Program-made: the position numbers and the translations under genes
Assembly: GCF_018139145.2 (NCBI RefSeq)
Contig: NC_059481.1
Coordinates: 4,266,368-4,330,367, forward strand
Origin: Gymnogyps californianus
Lineage: Eukaryota; Chordata; Aves; Accipitriformes; Cathartidae
DNA: 64,000 bases
Direction of reading: 5' to 3'
Notes under the pieces: generated by a model
Seen by the model: the letters and a program-made list of their open reading frames with translations, nothing else
Told to the model about the DNA's origin: nothing
The model's database searches: none
Shown: piece after piece, positions 56,401-64,000 of the stretch
Numbering within the stretch: the first letter of the stretch is position 1
Layout: each line of letters opens with the position of its first letter

Positions 56401-59400
56401 ATATCTCTAAACAAAATTTGTGTCTGATTTTGTTTTGGAAGTTTCATAGGTTGCTCTGACTTACTGTCTCCTTCTCTTGTGTGTTTTGTACTCAGCAGTG
56501 ATTTAAAGCAGTTCTGGACAAGGTTAGCAGACTACTTAGTGCTTGCAAAAATACGCAATGCACTGGGTTTTTCTTCCTGTCAGAAGCACTTTTCTGGTGC
56601 TGCTCCTCTCAATACAGAAACACTGAATTTCTTCTTGGGTCTGAACATCACCCTGTATGAGGCCTATGGGATGAGTGAGACCACAGGCCCACATTGCCTA
56701 TCTGGGCCTTACATTTACAGGCAGCACAGGTAATTTTACTCTTTTTTTAAATTTTTTTTTATTATTATTATTAATATAGTATGTTTCATTATATCTATGA
56801 GACGAGTATTTACTAAGTTCAGCAAAGATCTTATTGCTTATTTTATTTTCTCTTAATGCATTGCCACTCTGTTGTGGCTTTGGGACACAAAATAACTTCC
56901 AGGTCAGAAGCTGAACACATTACCTCCGTAGCATGCCATGCCAAGAGCACTGAAAGTGATCTACAGTGTTATATGCAGAACACAGTTACTAAATCTGACG
57001 TATATCGTAGTCCTGGTGCAGGGTAGGATAACTTTCAAATGCAAGAGTGTTTTTACACCTGAAGATACAGAGGAAAAAAAACCAGGAGGCACAGGGCAAG
57101 ATAGACAGCTGAAAAGTGCTTAGATACTCTGATATATCTGCCCTCATGAATTAATATTCCATAGCTTTCAAACAGTTACAGCAGGGTGTTATTTACAGTC
57201 ACTACTATTTTGTTAGGTTTGGGGATTTGGCGTGTTAGACATCTTACCAGTATTATGTTTAATATTTCTATGCTCCTTGTGGTTTCTTCTGCTCTTCTCC
57301 AATAGCTGTGGTAAACCAGTACCTGGCTGCAGAGTGAAATTGGTGGACGAAGATACAGAAGGCAATGGAGAAATCTGTTTCTGGGGAAGGACTGTTTTCA
57401 TGGGTTATTTAAATATGGAAGACAAAACAAAAGAAGCCTTTGATGAGGATGGGTGGCTGCATTCTGGAGATTTAGGAAAACTAGACAAGGATGGCTTTCT
57501 CTATGTCACTGGAAGAATTAAAGGTAATAAGCAAAACACTGCTCCATGTTTATGGTAAGTGTTCAGCACTGTTCAGTCACATGTCAGATGTGGCCCATCT
57601 AATTAAGTGTCTGTCTTCTAATGCTAGCAGCATTGACCTAATAGGAAGGTAAAATAAACTTTGCTATGAGGAAACCAAGGTGTGCCCTGTTCAGGAAAAG
57701 TTCCCCTCTAGTCTGTAATAGGTGGAGATGATTCAGTTCCTACAGTGAGGCTTTTTATCTCCCAGAACTTTATTCAGTATTAATTACAATTAGTCATATA
57801 AAATAATAATGCAGGCTTAATCTGTCATCTTTGATTCTAATGATACATGAAGCTATCCAGTCTCCCTTTGAAATCTTGCTAAATTGTCTTAATTGCACAT
57901 TAAAATGTTTAGTCAGTAATGAGAGACAGCCCTCTTATACAGAAGTTGTTGCTGTAGGTCAGAGCTAGGTTCCTCTGATACCTTAGGTGATGTATTTGCA
58001 GAGACTAGTATTGAAGCTTGAGAGCAGAAGGGAAAGGTAAAGCTAAAGCAATAAACCTAGGTATTATTACAGTACGTAGCTTGAAGTCTTCTGAGAATAA
58101 GACTGGTCACTTGTTTACTTGGAAGCTTTTTTTCATGATATGTATTCAGAGAGTAGGATTGGTCACAGTCAAGATGTAACTGAAGAAGATTTAAAAATTG
58201 AGTAACTATCATCTTAGAATATATGATGAATCACTAGGGAGATAACACGGATGAGTGAATTTGTCGTAGGATGACATAGTGTCCTGTTAGGAATCAGGAC
58301 TTAAGTAGGTACTATTAGTAGCCTGCACCAAATGCAGCTATCTTGATTTTAACTTGCTTTCTTGTCTGATTCATTTTCCTTTAGCATAGCAGTTAGCAAC
58401 TCCTAGTCTCATTCCATCATAACATTGGTGTTTCACTTATGTCTTCCTTGATTGCTGAACTAATAACAATTACTCTAAATTACAGGGTAGGTAGACCATC
58501 TGGGATTAATGAAACTGCACAGACAGTTATTTTAAGTTTTAAATCCAAGTCCAAATAAGGTAAAACCTAATAGAAGGTAGTAAAGAAGCTTTTCTTCTAG
58601 TGACTGAAACAGGACTTCTTCCTTTGGTTCTGTGGGTCTTAAGAGTTTTAGGACTCATGAGCTGCAAAGCATAAAGATGTAGCTAGAGAAGTCCATACAG
58701 GGGGAGTATTTGTAGAGGTGTGGAAAAAGTTGTTACAATTATTACAGTTGTCTGGATCAGCGGGGAAAAAGCTGACATCTCAGACGATGAAAAACTAAGT
58801 GCCAGGGAGCTTGGTAGAGCATCTAAGACAAAGACAAAAGGAGGGTGGAATGAAAGGAAAAAAATAGACCTGGACAAGTTTGGATACGCAGCTAACTTTG
58901 GTATGTATCTGTGGGTTGACAAAAGTCTCTCATTCTATAAACACTACTTGTGCTTCCTTAAGTGTGTGCAGTGTGTTGACTAGGGAGAGAAATAACTTTT
59001 ATAGTTTTGAGGTCAATGCCTATTCCATACCAGAAGGTTGAGTATAGACTGGAAGTTATTTCCTATCATAGTTCTCATGGAGCAGTAGAGATGGTAGGGC
59101 CCAAACCTGTGAATGCTGAAAGGGTGCTGTATTCCCTTGATTGCATGTAAATTCAAGTTTATCGCTGACAGGGAATCAGGTACCAACCCGATCCTTAATA
59201 CGTACAATCAGCTGCATTATTACACAAAGGACTGGTATACCATTTGTCTGCATTATTTGTTGAAGCATGTTCTGAAATGCTACAAAGACTTATTATTTGA
59301 GGACAGTGAGAAGTCACCAGTGTAATGAAAGCAAAGCATTGGACTTTACTTAGATAATACTCAAATTCGTAATAATTCCAATGAATATATGTATTATACT

Positions 59401-61831
59401 TCAGAACGAATGCATTCAAACGAAAATGCACATTCCTTTATCAGTAGAATAAGGTATCACTACCATTGTTTACAAACCTTAAAAATATTAATATTCCAGT
59501 CTGTCATTATATTCCCCTCATGTCAAAAGTAGGGCAGGAATCACTACTTCCACTGCAAACTTCCTCTCTTCTCCCTCACACTCCTCTCTCCCTTCTTTCC
59601 AGGTTGCTTTTATGGAGCCTTCCTGTAGTAGTAACTTATTTTTGTCTGACCCCTCTTGGTGGCTTTAAGAATTAGTTTTAATCATGATGTTAACAATGAA
59701 CCTGCTCTTTGGTGAGATAGCAACAGTTGAATAGAGAGTGAATCCTATGCTAATTTGGAAGAGATGATTGCTCACAGAAAAATTCCAGATTATGCAACAG
59801 TGCCTTGAGAATAACTAACCTGTTACTGGATTATGTAAAAATTATCTGGAGCAAATATGTTATATGGAGGGAGAACTGAGAACTTGAGCGCACATTTGAA
59901 AAATTTAGCATTTTTATTTTGAAGATAATTAATTAATAGGCTTTGTTTTCTCTTTGAAAACATTATCTTGGAAAAAAATCTCTCTTATTCTTTATGTCAG
60001 AATAAGAAAAGTGGGTCGATCCAGACATTAAGCTGATCTTCGGAATTTATTTGAATTCAACTAATAGCCTTTCTTTTTTGCCTAGATTTGATTATTACAG
60101 CTGGAGGTGAAAACGTGCCTCCAATTCCAATCGAAGATGCTGTTAAAAAAGAACTCCCAATTATTAGTAATGCTATGGTGATTGGAGATAAAAAGAAGTT
60201 TTTGTCAATGTTGCTGACCCTAAAGGTAAATCAGTTTTAGTATTGATTTCAGTGAAATTATACACCTGCACCTAACAAAAGAAGAAGGATTTTGAACTGT
60301 TGGTAGAAAGACCCAAAATTAGATAGGAGGACATTAGTGGGACCACTAACTACAGACCAAATCCTGATGGTCTAAACTTCTTATGATTAGATGATCTGCT
60401 AAACATCTACATGTTTACTGCTGTTTATCTTATACATATAATAAGACCTAATTTTTTATTTAAATGCAAATCTTTAATTAAGAAATGTTGAAAGAGTGAG
60501 AAGTCTCTGTAACGGAGCACAATAATAGCTTTTATTCTTACAGACGAGCAAAGCCAACAAACGTTTGTTACGGGCAAAACCAGTTTCTAACAGAAACTTT
60601 CCAACAGAAACAGACTTTCCAACAGAAACATTTCTCTACGATTTGTTCTTTTCATATAACACAAGAAGAATGACTGTAGAACAAAATAATTAATAGCTTT
60701 GCTGTGGTGTACGCTTCAATTGAGAAATCACTTTTTTCTAAAACATTTGCACTTTATGTTCTGTGTACATACATAGTGAACAACCCTTTAGTTTTTCTCA
60801 AGTTGTTTACTTCTGCAACTGATATTCCCTATCTACAGATACAATAGAAATACTAATTTAAGACGTCTAACTTCAAAAAATGCTTCTGTCTCAAGGTGTT
60901 TACGTCACACCACAGTAATTCAGTTTAATGATGAGCTAAATGTTCCCCTCTAACAATGGAGTAATTTGAAAAATACGGTAGAAATTCAAGGTCTATAGAT
61001 GGACTTTATTGCCTAATTCATTGGCACGTTTTAAGTCTGTTCATGTCATCTGCATATAAGCCAAAAATACTTGCATTTGGTCACCAAGTGGAAATAAAAG
61101 CACTGTCATCTGTAGGTGTTTCTGCTTTTTAAGGCTTACAGAATGCTTGGGTGTTGATGCTGAGCTTCCTCGATTCTTACTAGCCAGGGAGGACCTGATC
61201 AGAGAAACATTTTAATGCCTTGTAAGAGCGAGCATTTGATGATTCACTTCATTTGATATTTTAGAGTGTGCTGGACCCAGATACGTCTGATCCCACTGAC
61301 ATTCTCACTGAGCAAGCTAGAGACTTCTGCCAGAAGACTGGTAGTAAAGCCACTAAAGTATCAGAGATTGTAGCTACAAGAGACAAGGCCATCTACCAGG
61401 CCATTCAGGAGGGAATCAACAAAGTCAATGTGAACGCTACTAATAGGGTTCACTGTATTCAAAAATGGATAGTCCTGCCAAGAGATTTTTCCATTTCTGG
61501 CGGAGAACTAGGTAAGATATACTGATTTATATTGAGGTATACACACAGTAAAGAGGCTGCTGATCTAAGAGTATTCAAATACAGTTTTGTATGCCAAATG
61601 CTGGTTACAGCCACTAGAGGGAAAGGAAAAAAACAGTTATGCAGTATGTGTTAAAGAATACAAAAATTGGAGTTTTTGCTGTGTACATATGTATCAATCT
61701 GTACTCATTTACAAGTACAACTCTGTAGTTAAATTTCAGATTGCTTTGGGCAATTAAACAATGAATTCTGGTTAATTCCTTGTGCATTACAGTATTAATA
61801 ACTTCCAGTAATAATACTGAAAATGTCTTGT

Positions 61832-61869
<38 letters not shown>

Positions 61870-62307
61870 CCAGCAAGACAGTGAAAGCCTGACAGCAGAG
61901 CCCCAAGCACATTACCAGGCTCTTTGAATAAACTGAGAATTGCTTAAAAGCTTTCAAAAACATCATCCTTTTAATTATTTTTTATGAAAAAAGTAGTAGT
62001 AATCAGTCATCACCCTCTTATCTGCAGCTCCCTTTGAAGTCCTCATGCTTATGTGGAGGCAACCTTACGTACCACGCTTGCTTCTCACTTTTAGCAGGTA
62101 TCTACACTTACAGAGTGGGAGATGTTCTTCCGAACAGGCTCTTCAATAGAAAATCTCAGGAACCAAAGCTCAAACTGAGTAGGAATTTTTGTTCCTATTT
62201 CTGCTATTGTGACTAACTCCCTCTTTTAAGGTCCGACAATGAAGTTAAAACGGCTCACCGTGCTTGAGAAATACAGAAATGAAATAGACTCCTTCTATGA
62301 AGAATAA
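26388..62307 (+). CDS. ACSBG1: ACSBG1, bubblegum-type long-chain acyl-CoA synthetase
   Basis: Exons: 26388-26467, 35582-35664, 44661-44878, 45541-45629, 46424-46544, 48449-48529, 51928-52077, 54544-54720, 55235-55416, 56499-56729, 57306-57523, 60086-60225, 61265-61511, 62231-62307. All phases agree, giving 2094 nt or 697 residues. The enzyme activates long and very-long-chain fatty acids to acyl-CoA via an acyl-AMP intermediate, and in the family is known from brain, adrenal gland and gonad. Visible motifs: AMP/ATP loop [11 protein letters not shown] at 257-267, [11 protein letters not shown] at 447-457, SGD at 524-526, the hinge region [18 protein letters not shown] from 539, and a C-terminal lysine region TMKLKRL near 675-681. 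ACSBG1 rather than ACSBG2 follows from residue match and synteny beside DNAJA4. Exons 3-14 are secure. Exons 1-2 are inferred and lower the certainty of the start. Confidence 0.92.
28506..28519 (+). repeat. G14 homopolymer
   Basis: Fourteen G in ACSBG1 intron 1, directly after GCCGGCC. The tract is slippage-prone and the length is uncertain. Confidence 0.8.
30442..30473. repeat. Perfect inverted repeat, 13-bp arms, 6-nt loop
   Basis: GATGATCCAAAGC and its exact reverse complement flank TGCACT. Pairing does not extend past the arms, so it is too short for a typical microRNA precursor. It would form a hairpin in ACSBG1 pre-mRNA. Confidence 0.85.
35582..35664 (+). CDS. ACSBG1: Second coding exon of ACSBG1
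   Basis: TTTTAG acceptor and GTAAGC donor bound 83 nt encoding [15 protein letters not shown] and an acidic stretch to EPT. The TDxQ...SL spacing resembles the N-terminal part of mammalian ACSBG1 (TDRQPLSKESL as I recall). The exon begins and ends in the phases required by exons 1 and 3. Confidence 0.7.
37506..39345 (-). mobile_element. CR1 LINE fragment, 5'-truncated, antisense to ACSBG1
   Basis: Reading the minus strand, the right part gives decayed CR1 reverse-transcriptase text: a FNKVS segment near 38550, a WIKNWL-like segment near 38490, and [10 protein letters not shown] near 38320 in place of the catalytic FADDTKLG. The left end near 37510-37535 is the typical CR1 3' end (GGTCTTTTCCAACATAAAT on the minus strand). 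Many stops and frameshifts mark an old, inactive copy. The 3' end is well placed; the 5' limit is approximate. Confidence 0.85.
39393..39474. repeat. 12-bp perfect inverted repeats bounding 82 bp
   Basis: CTCCACATCAGT at 39393-39404 is exactly reverse-complemented at 39463-39474, with 58 bp between. It may be a tiny non-autonomous element or chance. No flanking target duplication was identified. Confidence 0.7.
42796..42840 (+). repeat. 16-bp direct repeat, 29-bp spacing
   Basis: TGTGAGTCAGGAACAT occurs at 42796-42811 and again at 42825-42840. The first copy is followed by a second GGAACAT. It is a local duplication in ACSBG1 intron 2. Confidence 0.8.
42941..42956 (+). repeat. C16 homopolymer
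   Basis: Sixteen C in ACSBG1 intron 2. This is a G tract on the template strand, prone to slippage and sequencing error. Confidence 0.85.
43990..44240 (+). repeat. Purine-rich, strand-asymmetric tract
   Basis: Roughly 250 bp dominated by G and A on the plus strand (GGGGAGGAAAAA, GAGGAAGACAAGAGCAGAAGAAGG and similar) with few pyrimidines, about 420 bp upstream of ACSBG1 exon 3. The minus-strand open frame here (43881-44243, rich in Ser, Pro, Leu, Phe) is a product of this bias and not a gene. Confidence 0.65.
46365..46420 (+). repeat. TG/TA-rich microsatellite before ACSBG1 exon 5
   Basis: Interrupted TGTGTATG and ATATAT repeats run almost to the acceptor of exon 5 (exon begins 46424). As a result the acceptor ATACAG has hardly any polypyrimidine tract. 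Confidence 0.7.
48530..51927 (+). other. ACSBG1: ACSBG1 intron 6
   Basis: About 3.4 kb of AT-rich intron holding the solo LTR at 50219-50795. Nothing else was recognised. Confidence 0.6.
50219..50795 (+). mobile_element. Solo endogenous-retrovirus LTR with 5-bp target duplication
   Basis: The 577-bp block starts TGTCCTGGTTTCAGC and ends ACCACGACA, so it has TG...CA ends, and is flanked on both sides by CTCTC (50214-50218 and 50796-50800). A TATA box (TATATAA, 50474-50480) and a poly(A)-like ATTAAA (50672-50677) lie in the expected order. I recognise the ends as a very common bird LTR; the 5-bp duplication suggests an ERVL-like class. It lies in sense orientation in ACSBG1 intron 6. No internal viral genes are present. 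Confidence 0.9.
52078..54543 (+). other. ACSBG1: ACSBG1 intron 7
   Basis: About 2.5 kb. It carries G/T-rich low-complexity stretches near 52730-52780 and 53617-53680. Other open frames (for example 52971-53294) have no recognisable protein features. Confidence 0.6.
53620..53652 (+). repeat. G-rich tract with G-quadruplex potential
   Basis: G runs of 6, 3, 7 and 3 separated by 3, 1 and about 10 bases occur on the sense strand of intron 7, followed by T-rich sequence. The first three runs are close together and could form a quadruplex in DNA or pre-mRNA. Confidence 0.6.
56494..56499 (+). other. ACSBG1: NAGNAG tandem acceptor at ACSBG1 exon 10
   Basis: The boundary reads CTCAGCAG|T. The second AG gives the length of mammalian ACSBG1 (…NYSSSDLK…) and was used for the CDS. 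The first AG would add one Ser codon and keep frame. Confidence 0.75.
57524..60085 (+). other. ACSBG1: ACSBG1 intron 11
   Basis: About 2.6 kb, AT-rich, without recognisable exons or repeats. Short open frames such as 58720-58983 were examined and dismissed. Confidence 0.6.
60226..61264 (+). other. ACSBG1: ACSBG1 intron 12
   Basis: About 1 kb of AT-rich intron. It includes two adjacent 18-bp copies beginning ACTTTCCAACAGAAACA at 60596-60613 and 60614-60631. Nothing else was recognised. Confidence 0.65.
61611..61622 (+). promoter_or_regulatory. CTCF-like core in ACSBG1 intron 13
   Basis: CCACTAGAGGGA matches CCASYAGRKGGC at 11 of 12 positions, with A replacing the final C. This is a motif match only. 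Confidence 0.35.
61836..61867 (+). repeat. A32 homopolymer
   Basis: Thirty-two consecutive A in ACSBG1 intron 13. No retrocopy was recognised upstream of it, so it could be a bare microsatellite or the tail of an unrecognised element. Confidence 0.85.
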
Positions 62308-63507
62308 ATAAGAAGTCTTTCATCCAAGCATTAAGAAAGATCTGTGAGCTAAAGAAAGTATTTCCTAATCAAAAGCATTAACGAAGATTTATGCTTGTTT
62401 TGGTTTTGTAGTCTATTGAACTGAACCACTAGAAAATTGCTGTGTCAATTTAGTTGTTCCTGATACTCACCTGATCATTTGTCCTCTTTTTACAGAAGCA
62501 TCTATACAGTGTGTCTATTTTCTAATACTGTTTTTACTTTATGACCTAAATGATTAAGATCAAAAACATCCTCTTGTGTTGTATAAAGCGGTATAACTAA
62601 TTAATTCCTCTAGACTGAAACACAAGTTTTTTACACAATGATTTTTTTGTTGTTGTTGTTCGACAGGATGTTGCCTGTAGCTCATGATGTATTTTGGTAG
62701 ATCAGTAGTTAGCAGTACTGCTTAGTGAAACTGTTATACTCCTCCAGTGATAAAGATAATTATTTAACACACACAAAAAAAAATCAAAAGGGCTGGTTTT
62801 GTCCCTCACAGAGAAGAGTTTCTTTTTGTTCACTAACAACACATTTCAGAACCTAAAGACACTCCTTTTCCATTTTTACAGTGGCTAGAATTCAGACTTT
62901 CGTGAAAACAGCAGCTCATCATTTCTTAAATCCACGTTGAAATAAGCATTACAATTTCTCCTAAAAACAAATAATCAAAAAAGTTGGGGGAATAGCTCCC
63001 TAAGACTGAAAGACAAAGTAGCAAATATAGGAGCTCTCACATTAAAGTCCTATTTAGAACAGAAACTTCTTTAAAATTGTTTACAGCACTTTTTTTTAAG
63101 CAAAAGAGTTTAGAAGCAATGTTTGTCATTGTGTATATGCATGTTTCAATATTCACATTGTACTAATTTTGACAAATGTGAGCTGCATTTCTTCCTCCAT
63201 ATATATAAAAAATAAGTCCTATTATGTGAAGGACATAACTTTCTGTCAAGTGTCTAAAGGCTTTGCTGTTACTAAGTGATCTTTGGCAGAGTTACAATAG
63301 CTAGCACAAGCAGGCAGGCTACAGCCACTGTTCTTGGTCAAAAAAATCATGCAGAATAGGATATTCTTTCCATGAAAATTCCATTACCAGTCTTACACAT
63401 CTTATAGACTTAAGATTTGTTGCAAGTACCAATAATCAGCTAAACACATAAGACACGATAGCAGCCTAGGGTTATAAAAACAAAACAAGCAATAGGACTT
63501 TGAAAAG

Positions 63508-63513
63508 TTTATT
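63508..63513 (-). terminator. Possible poly(A) signal of a convergent minus-strand gene
   Basis: TTTATT on plus reads AATAAA on minus. It is assigned only by synteny reasoning (IDH3A expected to the right). Confidence 0.25.
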
Positions 63514-63645
63514 TTTCCCCATTTTGTGCGCAATGGTAATTCAGAAGTTCTTTAACAATATTAATCTAAAGGAAACAAGGAAGCAGCAGCTTATAAAACA
63601 CAGAAAGAAATGTTGCCCTATTCACCAAAAGCAGAGTGCATGAGG

Positions 63646-63651
63646 AATAAA
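63646..63651 (+). terminator. ACSBG1: Candidate ACSBG1 poly(A) signal
   Basis: Canonical AATAAA about 1.34 kb after the stop, followed by TGTTGTT-rich sequence. It would give a 3' UTR of about 1.36 kb. Confidence 0.45.
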
Positions 63652-63920
63652 GTTCATGTTGTTAGACTGTATAAAAAAAAAAAAGCTGGGATGCTTACTT
63701 TATAGAGTGACACCGAAAGTTGTTACTCAAAGTTAATTTTACTTCTGAAACAACCAGCGTAAACAGTCTTAATAGAAAGTAACTAAGTGGAGTAATATCT
63801 ATTAATAGAATTAAGTTTTAAGAAGCCTGGTTCACGAAGTAGGGATAATCCTGTGCTATAGTCACGAGTTTTAAAATACACATTTTCTTGTAGGGTGTAC
63901 TAATGGAAGCATACCTTAAG

Positions 63921-63959
63921 ACATACAGATCAGAATGACTCTCATGATGATCTGTATGT
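63921..63959. repeat. Perfect inverted repeat, 12-bp arms, 15-nt loop
   Basis: ACATACAGATCA at 63921-63932 is reverse-complemented exactly at 63948-63959. It would form a stem-loop in a transcript crossing the right edge of the window. Confidence 0.8.
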
Positions 63960-64000
63960 GATGAAGAAGGGAGGGAAAAGTGTTGCTTTTGCACCCATTA

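Larger units (their letters stand above)
62308..64000. other. ACSBG1 3' UTR and downstream flank
   Basis: AT-rich with no coding frame. AATAAA overlaps the stop codon (62303-62308) and a better-placed one occurs at 63646-63651. A minus-strand AATAAA at 63508-63513 could end a convergent transcript; by human synteny the next gene would be IDH3A on the minus strand, but none of its exons is visible. Confidence 0.5.

Overview
The window is vertebrate nuclear DNA, and almost certainly avian. Genes are split by GT-AG introns, promoters sit in CpG-rich islands, and the repeats are bird-type: a degraded CR1 LINE and two solo endogenous-retrovirus LTRs of kinds I recognise from many bird genomes, which suggests Neoaves (from memory, not searched). 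There is no bacterial or viral gene content, no operon, no CRISPR array and no tRNA or rRNA that I can see.

Three protein-coding genes were assembled exon by exon, with all reading phases checked. WDR61/SKIC8 (+ strand, CDS 3239-10486, 10 coding exons, 305 aa) encodes the WD40 subunit of the SKI and PAF1 complexes. DNAJA4 (- strand, CDS 17308 down to 11983, 7 exons, 398 aa) encodes a type I HSP40 co-chaperone with a C-terminal CaaX box. ACSBG1 (+ strand, CDS 26388-62307, 14 coding exons, 697 aa) encodes a bubblegum-family long-chain acyl-CoA synthetase. Gene order and strands mirror the human 15q25 segment WDR61-DNAJA4-ACSBG1, so this is a conserved syntenic block.

Layout: 1-2339 is unrecognised AT-rich DNA. 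2340-3250 holds the WDR61 CpG island and start. 3239-10700 is WDR61. 10.7-12 kb holds the convergent 3' ends of WDR61 and DNAJA4. 12-17.3 kb is DNAJA4. 17.3-17.75 kb is a compact heat-shock-type DNAJA4 promoter (TATA, two heat-shock elements, a perfect CRE). 17.8-24.3 kb is intergenic. 24.33-25.47 kb is a solo LTR about 0.9 kb upstream of the first ACSBG1 coding exon. 26.4-62.3 kb is ACSBG1, with a CR1 fragment in intron 2 and an intact solo LTR in intron 6. 62.3-64 kb is the ACSBG1 3' flank, possibly reaching the 3' UTR of a convergent neighbour (IDH3A by human synteny).

I did not find a new multi-gene system. The most noteworthy points are the DNAJA4 promoter, the LTR beside the ACSBG1 first coding exon with its internal ~45-50 bp repeat array, CTCF-like motifs in introns and in the CR1 element, a duplicated splice-acceptor block in the WDR61 5' UTR, and several perfect inverted repeats.
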